Assembly (NCBI RefSeq): GCF_026130605.1 | Contig: NZ_JANFAU010000013.1 | Coordinates: 60,490-124,489 of the forward strand | Direction of reading: 5' to 3' | Length of the DNA stretch: 64,000 nt | Source: Sphingomonas lycopersici | GTDB lineage: Bacteria > Pseudomonadota > Alphaproteobacteria > Sphingomonadales > Sphingomonadaceae | In this document: in pieces, positions 8,101 through 16,803 of the stretch | How positions within the stretch are numbered: the stretch's first letter is position 1 | Layout: each line of letters starts with the position of its first letter | Position numbers and translations under genes: made by a program | The notes under the pieces: model-generated | Seen by the model: the letters and a program-made list of their open reading frames with translations, nothing else | Databases searched by the model: none | Told to the model about the DNA's origin: nothing

Positions 8101-9012
8101 GATTCAAACTCCCGGTGGTTCAATGTCATATAATGATAACGTCAGGATCATAAGCGATGGCCGATGAACCCGCGGCAACCGGCTGTTCATGATCCGCGGC
8201 TTTCCACGATATCCACGCTATCCACAGGCATCGGGGCGCACTTAATTGTTGGTGCGACTCGCAATTGGTGACAGCATCAAGGGGTAGCCGGAAAGGGCGG
8301 ATCGGAAGAAATTCCGAAAAGTTTCAGAAGGTTACCCGATAGGTGGCGATGCTGGTGGCTCACGCAAACCGCAACGCGATCGATCGGTCGGGGTAGCCGG
8401 CGACAAAGTTATCCACAGCCTCGGCGTGCGAGCGGCGAGGGGGTGGGGCGCAGGTCCGGCGGCAGCCCGAAGGCATCCGGCGCATTCCCCTGACGGGATG
8501 TGCCGGATGCCGGCCGCCGAAGCCGCGGCGGCGCAAGATCGGTCACTACCGATCCCGCCGAAGCGAAAGGATGCGGCCGGAAGCCCGGCGATCGCTTCGG
8601 CGGACGGCAGGGTTCGGTCATTGCGAGCAGCATTCGAGCCGTTGCGGCAGGATGCGGGGAGTAGGGACCGGAAAGCGGCGCGGCCGACACCGTTAACGGT
8701 GCGGGGCGCGACGCGGGAGCGCGAAGGGATCGGATGCGGGCCATCCTGGCCGGCTTCTTTTTCCCACAGCTTCCATCATGCGGCGCACGTTGCCTTCCCA
8801 GGCGCGTGCGGCGCGAGCCGCCGAAACCGGCGCAGCGCGTTCCTGCCGGGATGCGCGCAGCGTGCGGCGCGGCGACAGGGGGATCGGCAGCAATGCCGGT
8901 CCCCCGAATGCGTTTTGACGAGCGGGCTGGCGCGGTTGGCGGCGGTGGCAGGGATGGGTGGTTTGGAGACAGGCCACTTTTCTAGGCGCGGTAACAAGGA
9001 GTGGCAGCAGGA
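8101..9012. other. gene-free, palindrome-rich interval
   Basis: No frame here looks protein-coding; the open frames are Arg/Ala-rich and unlike any family. The first 300 bp are relatively AT-rich and hold DnaA-box-like 9-mers (8209-8226 and 8409-8417). From 8472 to 8701 there is a run of dyads: arms 8472-8489 with 8495-8511 (near-perfect), GATCGGT 8538-8544 with ACCGATC 8548-8554, CCGCCGAAGCGA 8555-8566 with its exact complement 8592-8603, and the perfect 14-mer CACCGTTAACGGTG 8688-8701. The remainder to 9012 is unremarkable GC-rich DNA. Confidence 0.6.
8209..8226. promoter_or_regulatory. two adjacent DnaA-box-like 9-mers
   Basis: ATATCCACG (8209-8217) is directly followed by CTATCCACA (8218-8226); the consensus DnaA box is TTATCCACA. 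An exact TTATCCACA lies at 8409-8417. DnaA binding is inferred; no origin-associated gene is near. Confidence 0.35.
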
Positions 9013-9327
9013 TTAGATCGCCTCGCAACCCGTCGTGGTAAGCCGGAAGTTCCATTTCTGTGGTAATCCAGGCGTAACATATCCGATTGGACACTCGACT
9101 TCTCGACCACCGGAATAGATTACCTGAATGCGGCCATGCGCATCTCGTCCGATCCAGCGCGTCGTCGAAAGGCGCTTGCCGTCACGTTCTAACGATTGGT
9201 CACTGCCGTCGATTTTCAAAACCGCCGACTTGGCTAAATCGTCAGGATCAATGACCGTAAACGTGTCGGGTTTCCCCGCGCAAGATCCCAACACGGCTAA
9301 GCATGTGAGCAAGATTCTCCGCACCAA
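9013..9327 (-). CDS. small predicted lipoprotein, function unknown
   Basis: 104 aa. The N-terminus MVRRILLTCLAVLGSCAGK is a short signal peptide ending in a lipobox-like LGSC, so the mature protein would start at Cys16 and be lipid-anchored. The rest is a compact, mostly beta-like domain with two further cysteines (VECPIGY and TTTGCEA) that could pair. I recognise no family. The start is TTG 9327 or GTG 9324, preceded by AGAGG. The stop lies at the edge of the gene-free interval. Confidence 0.6.
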   Translation of the reverse strand: MVRRILLTCLAVLGSCAGKPDTFTVIDPDDLAKSAVLKIDGSDQSLERDGKRLSTTRWIGRDAHGRIQVIYSGGREVECPIGYVTPGLPQKWNFRLTTTGCEAI

Positions 9328-9588
9328 TTCATGCCTCTGCTGTTGTTATTAGCCGCGCAAGGCAAGGGTGCAAATCCTGTTTCCGGGCGCTGCCCAGGCG
9401 GATCGAGTATGTTTCCTCACCGAGTAATCATAGCCCGAGGATGGCGGCTTTCAAGCGAGCAAAGGGACGATCTGAACGACCACCATTGGGGCGGAAGGAG
9501 CCAAACGACACCACCACCACCACCTGCGCGCTATCCTACAGACCCAACAACAGTTCGCTTTCTCCACAAACCGCTCTACCTGTGGCGC

Positions 9589-10215
9589 ATGCCGCCCGCC
9601 GCGCTCCTCCCCACCTTTGCGCCTTGGTTCGATCTCGCCGGGCTCGCGGTGTTCGCCGCCTCCGGTGCGCTGGCGGCGGCGCGGCGCGGGCAGACGATGG
9701 TGACGCTCGCCTTCTTCGCGCTGATCACCGGGGTCGGCGGCGGCACGATGCGCGATCTCCTGATCGGCGCGCCGGTGTTCTGGGTGCAGGACAGCCGCGC
9801 CGCCGGGGTATGTCTGTCGGTCGCCTTCGTCATCTGGGTGACGCCTGAGCGCTGGTGGCGCGGGGAGGCGCTCGACTGGTTCGACGCGGTCGGGCTGGCG
9901 GCCTATGCGGTCTACGGCACGGCGAAGGCACTGCGCTTCGGCGTGCCCCCACTGCCCGCCGCGCTGATGGGCGTTGTGTCGGCATGCGTCGGCGGGGTGA
10001 TCCGCGATGTGCTGGCGGGCGAGCCGTCGATCATCATCCGGCCGGAAATCTATGTCACCGCCGCCGCGCTCGCGTCGGCGCTTTATGTGGCGCTGACCTT
10101 GCTCGGGGTGCCGACGGTCGAAGCGGCGACGCTGGCCGCGCTGGCGGGTTTCGCGTTGCGTGCGGCGGCGATCCGCTGGCGGCTCGCGCTCCCCGCCTAT
10201 CGCCGCCGGCGCTGA
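9589..10215 (+). CDS. UPF0126 / TRIC-like membrane protein
   Basis: 208 aa, six to seven hydrophobic segments, arranged as two repeats of about 85 residues. Each repeat carries the family motif: GVGGGTMRDLLIG (about 49-61) and CVGGVIRDVLAGE (about 134-146). The family (YadS/YicG-like) is related to trimeric intracellular cation channels; the substrate in bacteria is not firmly settled. ATG at 9589 starts the first repeat. The roughly 260 bp upstream (9328-9588) hold no other gene that I can support. Confidence 0.88.
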   Translation: MPPAALLPTFAPWFDLAGLAVFAASGALAAARRGQTMVTLAFFALITGVGGGTMRDLLIGAPVFWVQDSRAAGVCLSVAFVIWVTPERWWRGEALDWFDAVGLAAYAVYGTAKALRFGVPPLPAALMGVVSACVGGVIRDVLAGEPSIIIRPEIYVTAAALASALYVALTLLGVPTVEAATLAALAGFALRAAAIRWRLALPAYRRRR

Positions 10216-10222
10216 GCCTCTC

Positions 10223-10786
10223 TCAGTCCCGCACCACCCCGATATCGGCGAAGCGCTTGGGCTCGACCGGGGGGACGACGCTGTCGTTCAACTCGCACTG
10301 CCAGAAGCCGACGTCGATCCACCGGCCCTGTTTATAGCCGATCTCGCGATAGACCCCGGCGCGGCGGAAGCCGACCGCTTCGTGCAGCGAGATCGATCCG
10401 TCGTTGGGCAGCGAGATGACGCCGATCGCCTGGGTGAAACCCTGCGCGCGCAGCGTATCGATCAGCGCTTCGTAGAGCAGCCGCCCGACGCCGTTGCCGC
10501 GCACCGCGCCGGCGACATAGATCGAGCTTTCGACGACATAGCGATAGGCCGGGCGATCGCGGAAGCGCCCGGCATAGGCATAGGCCACCACCGGCGCATC
10601 CCCGCCTTCGCCGGAGGTCGCGACGAGCCACGGATAGAGCCCGTCGGAGGCGCTCATCCGCGCCCGCATCGCGCGCGCGTCGGGCGCGTCGGTCTCGAAC
10701 GAGACGGTGCCGGAAAGGACATAGGGCGCGTAGATGGCGGCGATGGCGGCGGCGTCTTCGGGGCGGGCGGGCCGGATGGCGATCAA
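10223..10786 (-). CDS. GNAT N-acetyltransferase, phosphinothricin-acetyltransferase-like
   Basis: 187 aa. The sequence IRPARPEDAAAIAAIYAPYV and SGTVSFETDAP match the N-terminus of the Pat/YncA group, and RGNGVGRLLYEALI is the acetyl-CoA pyrophosphate loop. These enzymes acetylate small amines (phosphinothricin, methionine sulfone or similar); the substrate here is not known. The start is TTG 10786 with AGGGAA upstream. It converges with the UPF0126 gene; rimI lies just upstream on the same strand. Confidence 0.88.
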   Translation of the reverse strand: MIAIRPARPEDAAAIAAIYAPYVLSGTVSFETDAPDARAMRARMSASDGLYPWLVATSGEGGDAPVVAYAYAGRFRDRPAYRYVVESSIYVAGAVRGNGVGRLLYEALIDTLRAQGFTQAIGVISLPNDGSISLHEAVGFRRAGVYREIGYKQGRWIDVGFWQCELNDSVVPPVEPKRFADIGVVRD

Positions 10787-10847
10787 CGGTTGTTTCCCTT
10801 GCTGCTTCCGCCCCGAGCTATCGGGCCGGGCGGCAGGGGGCAACCTC

Positions 10848-11321
10848 TTACAGCGTGACCGCGTAGCTGTGCGCGTCGAAGCTCTGCCCGGTGCGCCCGC
10901 GATAATAAGCGCGCCGCTCGCCGACCTTGGCGAAGCCGTGCGCGGTATAAAGCGCGACCGCTTCGTTGCCCGCGCGTACCTCGAGATGGAGTTGGGTCAC
11001 GTTGCGCGCGCGCGCGTCGGCGATCACACCGCGCAGCAGCGCCGCGCCGATCCCCCGCCGGCGAAACGCGGGGCGGACCGCGATCAACAGCAGTTCGGCT
11101 TCGTCGAGGATCGCGCGCGAGAGCGCGAAGGCGGCGACCTCGCCGTCGACCCGCGCCAGCGTCAGCCACACCCCTGGCATCCCCATGATCCCGAGGCACT
11201 GGCTGCGGGTCCACGCCTCGCCGAAGCGCGGATCGAACGCCTCGGTCATCACCGTCTCGACCGCGGCGATATCGGCGGCGCTGCCGGCGACGAGATCAAT
11301 CATGCGCAGCGAGGTGCTCAT
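10848..11321 (-). CDS. rimI: ribosomal-protein-alanine N-acetyltransferase
   Basis: 157 aa GNAT fold. FRRRGIGAALLRGVI is the acetyl-CoA binding loop, and LHLEVRAGNEAVALYTAHGF is the RimI signature. RimI acetylates the N-terminal Ala of ribosomal protein S18. The ATG at 11321 overlaps the tsaB stop by 4 bases (ATGA); tsaB-rimI is a common bacterial pair, which supports both calls. Confidence 0.92.
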   Translation of the reverse strand: MSTSLRMIDLVAGSAADIAAVETVMTEAFDPRFGEAWTRSQCLGIMGMPGVWLTLARVDGEVAAFALSRAILDEAELLLIAVRPAFRRRGIGAALLRGVIADARARNVTQLHLEVRAGNEAVALYTAHGFAKVGERRAYYRGRTGQSFDAHSYAVTL

Positions 11322-11947
11322 GCCGGCAGCTTGGCGTCGGGCGCGCGGCCGTAGAGCGGGCGCGCGGGGAGGGTGGCGAGCGCATCGGGCAGCAGGATCG
11401 CGGCCTTCGCATCGGGGAGCGCGTCGTGGAGCGCCAGCGTCGCGTCGAGCGCGGCGAGCCAGCGCACTCCGCTGCCTACCGCGGCGCGCGCGCCGAGCGC
11501 GGCGAGCGCCTCGGCAGGGGGCAGCGAGACGAGCGGGCCATCGGGGGCGAGGGGGGCGATGAACGGCTGCATGAACAGCTCACCGTGCCCCCCTTCCAGT
11601 ACCACCGCAAGCGGCGCGGCGATGCCCCCCGCGATTGCGGCGGCGGCGATGAGCGAGGTTGAGCTATAGCCGTCGACCCGCGCGCCCCAGCCGAGCGCCA
11701 GCCCGCGCGCAGCGGCGATGCCGACGCGGATGCCGGTGAAGCTCCCTGGCCCGACGTCGACCAGGATATGCGGCGCGCGGCCGCCTTCGACCAGTTCGGC
11801 GATCATCGGCACCAACCGCTCGGCGTGCCCGCGTCCGACCACCGCGTGGCGCGAATCGATCACGCGGCCGCCCTCGATCAGCGCGACCGAGCAGGCAGCG
11901 GTCGCGGTGTCGATGACGAGCGTGCGGGGGCGATCAGGCGAGACGAT
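11318..11947 (-). CDS. tsaB: tRNA threonylcarbamoyladenosine biosynthesis protein TsaB; start codon unclear
   Basis: The frame encodes RTLVIDTATAACSVAL, the conserved TsaB N-terminus, then VGRGHAERLVPMI and VDVGPGSFTGIRVGIAAARG, the ASKHA-fold motifs of the TsaB partner of TsaD in t6A synthesis. There is no in-frame ATG, GTG or TTG near the expected start (about 11929); the codon in the position where Met is usual reads CCC. The coordinates given use the in-frame ATC at 11947, a rare start codon with GAGAAG upstream; this is a guess. The nitroreductase TGA (11934-11936) lies within this overlap. It is coupled to rimI downstream. Confidence 0.8.
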   Translation of the reverse strand: MVSPDRPRTLVIDTATAACSVALIEGGRVIDSRHAVVGRGHAERLVPMIAELVEGGRAPHILVDVGPGSFTGIRVGIAAARGLALGWGARVDGYSSTSLIAAAAIAGGIAAPLAVVLEGGHGELFMQPFIAPLAPDGPLVSLPPAEALAALGARAAVGSGVRWLAALDATLALHDALPDAKAAILLPDALATLPARPLYGRAPDAKLPA

Positions 11948-12530
11948 TGAACTTCTCGAACGCCGGGCGGGGCGAGCGCGCGAAGATCGTCGCCGGATCG
12001 CCGTGGCCGAGCGTCGAGATGAAATTGGCGCGCACGGTCGGCTGGTCGGCGAAGAACGCCGCCTCGACCTGCTTGGCGTCGAACCCCGACATCGGCCCGG
12101 TATCGAGCCCGAGCGCACGCGCGGCAAGGATGAAATAGCCGCCCTGCAGCGACGAATTGCGGAATGCGCTTTCGTTGCGCAGCGCCTCATTGCCGACGAA
12201 CCACGAGCGCGCATCGGCATGCGGGAACAATTCGGGGAGATGCTCGTGGAAATCGGTGTCCATGCCGATCACGACACTGACCGGGGCGGCAAGGATCTTG
12301 GGGCGGTTGCCCTCCGACGCGGCGGCGGCGAGCTTGGCCTTGGCCTCGTCGCTGACGCACCACACCAGCCGCGCGGGCATCTGGTTGGCCGAGGTCGGCC
12401 CCATCTTCATCAGATCCCAGATCGCACGGAGCTCGGCTTCGCTGACCGGCTGGTCGGTGTAGCCATTATAGGTGCGGGCGGTGCGGAACAGCTGGTCGAG
12501 CGCAGCGTCGTCGAGGGGCTTGGTCGTCAT
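11934..12530 (-). CDS. nitroreductase family protein, malonic-semialdehyde-reductase-like (RutE/HadB type)
   Basis: 198 aa, FMN-dependent fold. RTYNGYTDQPVS, MGPTSANQMPARLVW and GGYFILAARALGLDTGPMSGF match the RutE/HadB subgroup, which reduces malonic semialdehyde or nitro compounds with NAD(P)H. No rut pyrimidine-degradation genes are near, so the substrate stays open. The ATG is at 12530. Its 5' end diverges from fdhD; its 3' end runs into tsaB. Confidence 0.9.
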   Translation of the reverse strand: MTTKPLDDAALDQLFRTARTYNGYTDQPVSEAELRAIWDLMKMGPTSANQMPARLVWCVSDEAKAKLAAAASEGNRPKILAAPVSVVIGMDTDFHEHLPELFPHADARSWFVGNEALRNESAFRNSSLQGGYFILAARALGLDTGPMSGFDAKQVEAAFFADQPTVRANFISTLGHGDPATIFARSPRPAFEKFNRLA

Positions 12531-12615
12531 GCCGCGGGGCTATAGCGTCGCGTCGATGCGCGCGTCGATAGGCTGTTACGGCGACGCAAGGTTTCCGTTC
12601 GTGATAAAGAGGCAC

Positions 12616-13410
12616 ATGCACGATCACACGCCCCCGGCGATCGATATCCCGTTCCGCCGCATCCACGCCGATGGCGAACCGCCGGACGCGATCGCGCGCG
12701 CGGTCGCGGTCGAGCGGCCGGTGGCGATCGAGTTCAACGGCATCGGCTATGCGGTGATGATGGCCACCCCGGCCGATCTCGACGATTTCGTCACCGGCTT
12801 CGCCTTTGCCGAGCGGCTGGTGACGCGCGCCGACCAGGTGATCGAGATCGATCGCCACACGCGTGACGACGGCGATCTGCTGCGCGTGACGCTGGCCGCC
12901 GACTGCGCCGAGCGGGTGGTGGAGCGGGCGCGGCATCGCGTGTCGGAATCCTCGTGCGGCCTGTGCGGGATCGAGAATCTGGCGCAGGCGATCCGTCCGT
13001 TGCCGCCGGTGACGGCGACGCCGCGCGCGACGGACGGGGCGGTCTTCGCCGCGCTGGCGACATTGCGGGCACATCAGCCGCTCAACCGCGCGACCGGGGC
13101 GGTTCACGCCGCCGCGCGGGTCGCCGCCGACGGCAGGTTGGTGGCGGTGCGCGAGGATGTCGGGCGGCACAATGCGTTCGACAAATTGATCGGCGCGATG
13201 CTGCGTGCCGGGGCGGACTGGGACGGCGGGTTCGCGCTGCTCAGTTCGCGCTGCTCCTATGAACTGGTCGAGAAGGCGGCGCTGGCGCAATGCCCGCAGC
13301 TCGTGACGATCTCCGCGCCGACTAGCCTCGCGATCGCGCGGGCGCGGGATTGCGGGCTCAAGCTCACCGTGCTCGCGCGGCCGGATGCGATGCTCGAGGT
13401 GGAGGCGTGA
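12616..13410 (+). CDS. fdhD: formate dehydrogenase accessory sulfurtransferase FdhD
   Basis: 264 aa. FdhD passes sulfur from a cysteine desulfurase to the molybdenum cofactor of formate dehydrogenase. The essential cysteines are Cys114 and Cys117 in ESSCGLCGIE, and VREDVGRHNAFDKLIG and SSRCSYELVEKAA are family hallmarks. The ATG at 12616 gives the normal N-terminus; the frame extends further upstream only by overlapping the divergent nitroreductase. It overlaps mobA by 4 bases, fitting a cofactor-maturation operon. No formate dehydrogenase gene lies in the window. Confidence 0.95.
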   Translation: MHDHTPPAIDIPFRRIHADGEPPDAIARAVAVERPVAIEFNGIGYAVMMATPADLDDFVTGFAFAERLVTRADQVIEIDRHTRDDGDLLRVTLAADCAERVVERARHRVSESSCGLCGIENLAQAIRPLPPVTATPRATDGAVFAALATLRAHQPLNRATGAVHAAARVAADGRLVAVREDVGRHNAFDKLIGAMLRAGADWDGGFALLSSRCSYELVEKAALAQCPQLVTISAPTSLAIARARDCGLKLTVLARPDAMLEVEA

Positions 13411-13919
13411 AACTGCTCGGCGTGGTGCTCGCCGGGGGCGAATCGCGCCGATTCGGCAGCGACAAGGCGCGCGCGTTGCTCGGCGGCGTCGCGCTGGCGG
13501 ATCACGCGCGGGCGACGCTGGCGCCGTTCGTCGCCGAGGTCGCGTTGTCGGGGGCGGAGGGGATCGCCGATTGCCCGGCGCCGGGGCTGGGGCCGCTCGG
13601 CGGGATATGCGGGGCGCTGCGCTATGCCGAGGCGCGGGGGTTCGAGGCGGTGCTGACGATCGGGTGCGATACGCCGTTCGTCCCGGCGGAGGTGCTGGCG
13701 AGGCTGGCTGCAGCGCCGGGCGCGGCGTTCGTCGCGGATACGCCGATCATCGGGCGCTGGCCGGCGGGGCTTGGCGATGCGCTGGCGGCGCGATTGCGGG
13801 CGGACCCGGACCGCTCGATGCGCGCGTGGTGTGCGGCGATCGGGGCGGTGCGGGTCGACGCGCCGGAGATCGCCAATATCAACCGGCCCGAGGATCTGGC
13901 GGCCTTGGCGCGCGCCTGA
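13407..13919 (+). CDS. mobA: molybdenum cofactor guanylyltransferase
   Basis: 170 aa, slightly short for MobA. It links GMP to molybdopterin to give the guanine-dinucleotide form used by formate dehydrogenases. VVLAGGESRRFGSDKA (about 6-21) is the nucleotide-binding signature, TIGCDTPFVP carries the metal-binding Asp, and INRPEDLA is the conserved C-terminal motif. The start is GTG 13407, overlapping the fdhD stop (GTGA). Confidence 0.92.
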   Translation: MKLLGVVLAGGESRRFGSDKARALLGGVALADHARATLAPFVAEVALSGAEGIADCPAPGLGPLGGICGALRYAEARGFEAVLTIGCDTPFVPAEVLARLAAAPGAAFVADTPIIGRWPAGLGDALAARLRADPDRSMRAWCAAIGAVRVDAPEIANINRPEDLAALARA

Positions 13920-13926
13920 CTATCAC

Positions 13927-14022
13927 CGTCATCCCCGCGCAGGCGGGGATCCATTCTGGCTGGCCTATCGGCTTAGAACGCAATCTCAGCGCGAATGGAT
14001 TCCCGCCTTCGCAGGAATGACG
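13927..14022. repeat. dispersed inverted repeat family B, copy 1
   Basis: A 96-bp unit starting CGTCATCCCCGCGCAGGCGG and ending with its near-complement (GGATTCCCGCC, then GGAATGACG). A copy of identical length lies at 56701-56796, also right after a gene. It sits between convergent mobA and the DUF885 gene. Confidence 0.88.
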
Positions 14023-14040
14023 AAGAATAAAGTACGGCGG

Positions 14041-15789
14041 TCAACCTTCAGGATAGGGCGAAGGGCCGCCTTCGGCGATGAAGCGATCGATTCGCGCTTC
14101 GAGCACCGGCAGCGGGACCGAGCCGAGCGACAGCACGGTATCGTGGAAATGCCGGATGTCGAATTTCGGCCCGAGCGCCTTTTCGGCCTTGGCGCGCACC
14201 TTCTGGATCGTCAGCTCGCCGAGATAATAGCTCAACGCCTGCCCCGGCCAGCCGATATAGCGATCGACCTCGGAGACGATCTCGCGCTCGGGCAGCGCCG
14301 TATTGTCGCGCAGGAATTGCTGCGCCTGTTCGCGCGTCCAGCCCTTGGTGTGGATCCCGGTATCGACCACCAGCCGCGCCGCGCGCCACATCTGGTAGGA
14401 GAGCATCCCGAACCGCTCATAAGGCGTGCGATAGAAGCCCATCTCGTCGCCCAGCCGCTCGCAATAGAGCGCCCAGCCTTCGCCGAACGCCGAGATATAG
14501 CTGTTGCGGCGAAACGGCTTGAGTGCCTTGTTCTCCGCCGCGAGCGGCATCTGGAACGCATGGCCCGGCGCGCTTTCGTGGAGCGTCAGCGCGGGAAGCT
14601 GCGGCAGCGAGCGCGATTGCGGGTCATAGGTGTTGACCAGATAGACCCCCGGCCCGCCGCGCCCCGAGGTGTAATAAGGCGCGATCTGTGGCGGCACCTC
14701 GATGATCGCGAAGCGCTGGCGCGGCAGCCGGCCGAACCATTTCGCGGCCATGCCGTCGAAGCGCTTGGCATGCCACGCCGCTTCCTTGAGCAACTGATCC
14801 CCGGTGGTCGGGTGGAATTGCGGATCGGTGCGGATGAAAGTGAGGAAGGCAGGGAGATCGCCCTTGAATCCGGCGTCGGCCTTGGCCTTTTCCATCTCGG
14901 CGCGAATCTTGGCGACCTCCGCGAGCCCGAGCTGGTGGATCGCATCGGGGGTCAGGTCGGTCGTCGTGTAAACGCGGATGCGGCTTTGGTAATAAGCCGC
15001 GCCGTTGGGATATTTGTCCGCGCCGAGTTGCTTGGTCAGCCCCGGAAAATAGCTTTGCTGGAGAAACGCCAGCAGTCGCTGGTGTGCCGGGATCACCTGA
15101 TCGGCGATCACCTTGCGCGCGGCGGCGCGCAATGCCTCCTGCGTCGCCGCGGGCATCGTGGCGGGCAATTTGGTGAAGGGCTCGTAATAAGAGACTTTGG
15201 TCGGATCGGTCGCGCCGGCGATTTCCGCCACGCCTTTCTCGCGCCCCTGCATCACCACCGCGGGCGGGGTGAAGCCGCGCGCAAGCCCGGCCTTCATATT
15301 GTCGGTCTCCTGCGCGAAGAAGCCCGGGATATCGCCGAGCCATGACAGATAGTTGCGGTAATCACGCTCGCCATTGGCGAAATTGCCCCGCGCGACGCCC
15401 TGGAGATCGGACCAGAAAGCGCTATCGCCGTTGACCGGCTTTTCGAACTCGCGGAACGTCTCGTCGTCGACCTGGCTGGCGATCTGCGCGCGATAGACCT
15501 GCCAGTCGGTCAGCGTATCGGGCGAGAGCGTCTTGGGATCGACCGCATCGAGCTTCGTCAGCACGTCGCGCCAATACGCGAGCCGGCGGGCGTGCGCCGC
15601 GGCCGAATCATCCGCGATATGCGCCTCGACCGTGCCGGGGGCGTGATCGGCAATCCCCTCCCTCTCGCGCCACGCCCATTCGTCCTGCCAGATCCGGTCG
15701 AAGCGCGTGTCGGCGGTCGGGGGGGTGGGCGAGGGCGCTGGGGCCGCGGCGATCAGCAGCATAGCTGCCGGAGCAAGGATGGAACGCAT
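14041..15789 (-). CDS. DUF885 family exported hydrolase
   Basis: 582 aa with an N-terminal signal peptide (MRSILAPAAMLLIAAAPAP). The family motif TLHESAPGHAFQ at about residue 400 resembles an inverted zinc-peptidase site (HExxxGH), and EGWALYCERLGDEMGFY follows, the second conserved block that would supply the Glu ligand. DUF885 proteins are thought to be metallopeptidases, probably periplasmic; the substrate is unknown. ATG at 15789 is chosen because it starts the signal peptide. Confidence 0.88.
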   Translation of the reverse strand: MRSILAPAAMLLIAAAPAPSPTPPTADTRFDRIWQDEWAWREREGIADHAPGTVEAHIADDSAAAHARRLAYWRDVLTKLDAVDPKTLSPDTLTDWQVYRAQIASQVDDETFREFEKPVNGDSAFWSDLQGVARGNFANGERDYRNYLSWLGDIPGFFAQETDNMKAGLARGFTPPAVVMQGREKGVAEIAGATDPTKVSYYEPFTKLPATMPAATQEALRAAARKVIADQVIPAHQRLLAFLQQSYFPGLTKQLGADKYPNGAAYYQSRIRVYTTTDLTPDAIHQLGLAEVAKIRAEMEKAKADAGFKGDLPAFLTFIRTDPQFHPTTGDQLLKEAAWHAKRFDGMAAKWFGRLPRQRFAIIEVPPQIAPYYTSGRGGPGVYLVNTYDPQSRSLPQLPALTLHESAPGHAFQMPLAAENKALKPFRRNSYISAFGEGWALYCERLGDEMGFYRTPYERFGMLSYQMWRAARLVVDTGIHTKGWTREQAQQFLRDNTALPEREIVSEVDRYIGWPGQALSYYLGELTIQKVRAKAEKALGPKFDIRHFHDTVLSLGSVPLPVLEARIDRFIAEGGPSPYPEG

Positions 15790-15834
15790 GTCGGCGATCG
15801 TGGCCGAAGCGCGGCGTTGCTTCAACCCGGGGCT

Positions 15835-16743
15835 TCAGCCCGGCGTCATCGCAAGCCGGGTTTCCTCGACGCGGCGGCGATGTTCGCGCCATACGATGTA
15901 GAGGCCGGAGGCGATGATCAGCGGCGCGCCGATCCAGGTCGCCGGAGTGGGCAGGCGATCGAACAGCAACCCGCCGAGCAGGGTCGCCCATAGCAAGGCA
16001 GTGTAATCCATCGGCACCACCACGCTGACTTGCCCCAGATGGAGCGAGCGCGTCATCGCGATCTGCGCCGCGCCGCCGAGCAGCCCGATCGCGAGCAGCG
16101 TCCCCCAGCCGCGCGCATCATGCGCCTGAGCGAAGAACGGATAGATCGCGCCGAGCGGCACCAGCGACAGCGCCGAAAACCAGAAGACCGTCGTCAGCCC
16201 GCTTTCGGTCTTGCCGATCGTGCGCAACAGGATCGAGACGATCGCGCTGAGCAAGGCCGCGCCGAGGCCGGTCGCGACGCCGAGCGGCGGGATATGCCCG
16301 CTCCCCGGCTGGGTGACGATCATCACCCCGACGAACCCTGCGAACACCGCCGCCCAGCGCCGCCAGCCGGTCGGTTCGTGGAGGATGAACGCGCCGAGGA
16401 TCGTTGCGAAGATCGGCATCGAAAACCCCAATGTCGTCGCCTCGGCGAGCTGGAGCAGCATCACCGTGGCGAAATTGAGCGTCATCGAGGCGAGGCCGAG
16501 CGTGCAGCGCAAAATATGCGCGCCGAGCCGTTGCGTGGCGAGCGAGCCGAACCCGGGCCCGACGCCGACGATCGCCAGCACCAACAGTGTCGCGATGAAC
16601 TGGCGCCAGAACATGATCTCGGCGAGCGTCGCGCCTTCCGCCTCGGCGAGCTTGATCAGCGCGCTCATGCCCGCGAACAACGCCGCGGAGGTCAGCCGCA
16701 GCCCGATCGCGCGCGCGACATGCTGGTGATCCCCGCTCCCCAT
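15835..16743 (-). CDS. EamA/DMT-family transporter
   Basis: 302 aa with about ten hydrophobic helices in two EamA repeats. The first repeat includes FWRQFIATLLVLAIVG and the second VVVPMDYTALLWATLLGGLLF, both typical of S-adenosylmethionine/uptake-type or metabolite exporters of this superfamily. The start is set at ATG 16743 (MGSGDHQHVARAIGLRL). The 3' end lies close to the DUF885 gene, so they may be co-transcribed. The substrate cannot be told. Confidence 0.86.
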   Translation of the reverse strand: MGSGDHQHVARAIGLRLTSAALFAGMSALIKLAEAEGATLAEIMFWRQFIATLLVLAIVGVGPGFGSLATQRLGAHILRCTLGLASMTLNFATVMLLQLAEATTLGFSMPIFATILGAFILHEPTGWRRWAAVFAGFVGVMIVTQPGSGHIPPLGVATGLGAALLSAIVSILLRTIGKTESGLTTVFWFSALSLVPLGAIYPFFAQAHDARGWGTLLAIGLLGGAAQIAMTRSLHLGQVSVVVPMDYTALLWATLLGGLLFDRLPTPATWIGAPLIIASGLYIVWREHRRRVEETRLAMTPG

Positions 16744-16803
16744 GCGATCGCCAGTGCCGCACCCGTAGTGAGAACACAACGGACGAGGTTCTAGAAATTC
16801 ATG

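Noticed and set aside
8209..8417. Chromosomal origin of replication
   Set aside because: Only three box-like sites, no dnaA, dnaN, parAB, hemE or gidA nearby, and skew could not be computed; kept only as a low-interest note.
8426..9016. 196-residue open frame in the gene-free interval
   Set aside because: No ribosome-binding site that stands out, composition of translated repeats, and it runs straight through several hairpins without any family motif.
9328..9588. N-terminal extension of the UPF0126 gene
   Set aside because: The frame is open but the translated part is not membrane-like and the family starts at the ATG at 9589.
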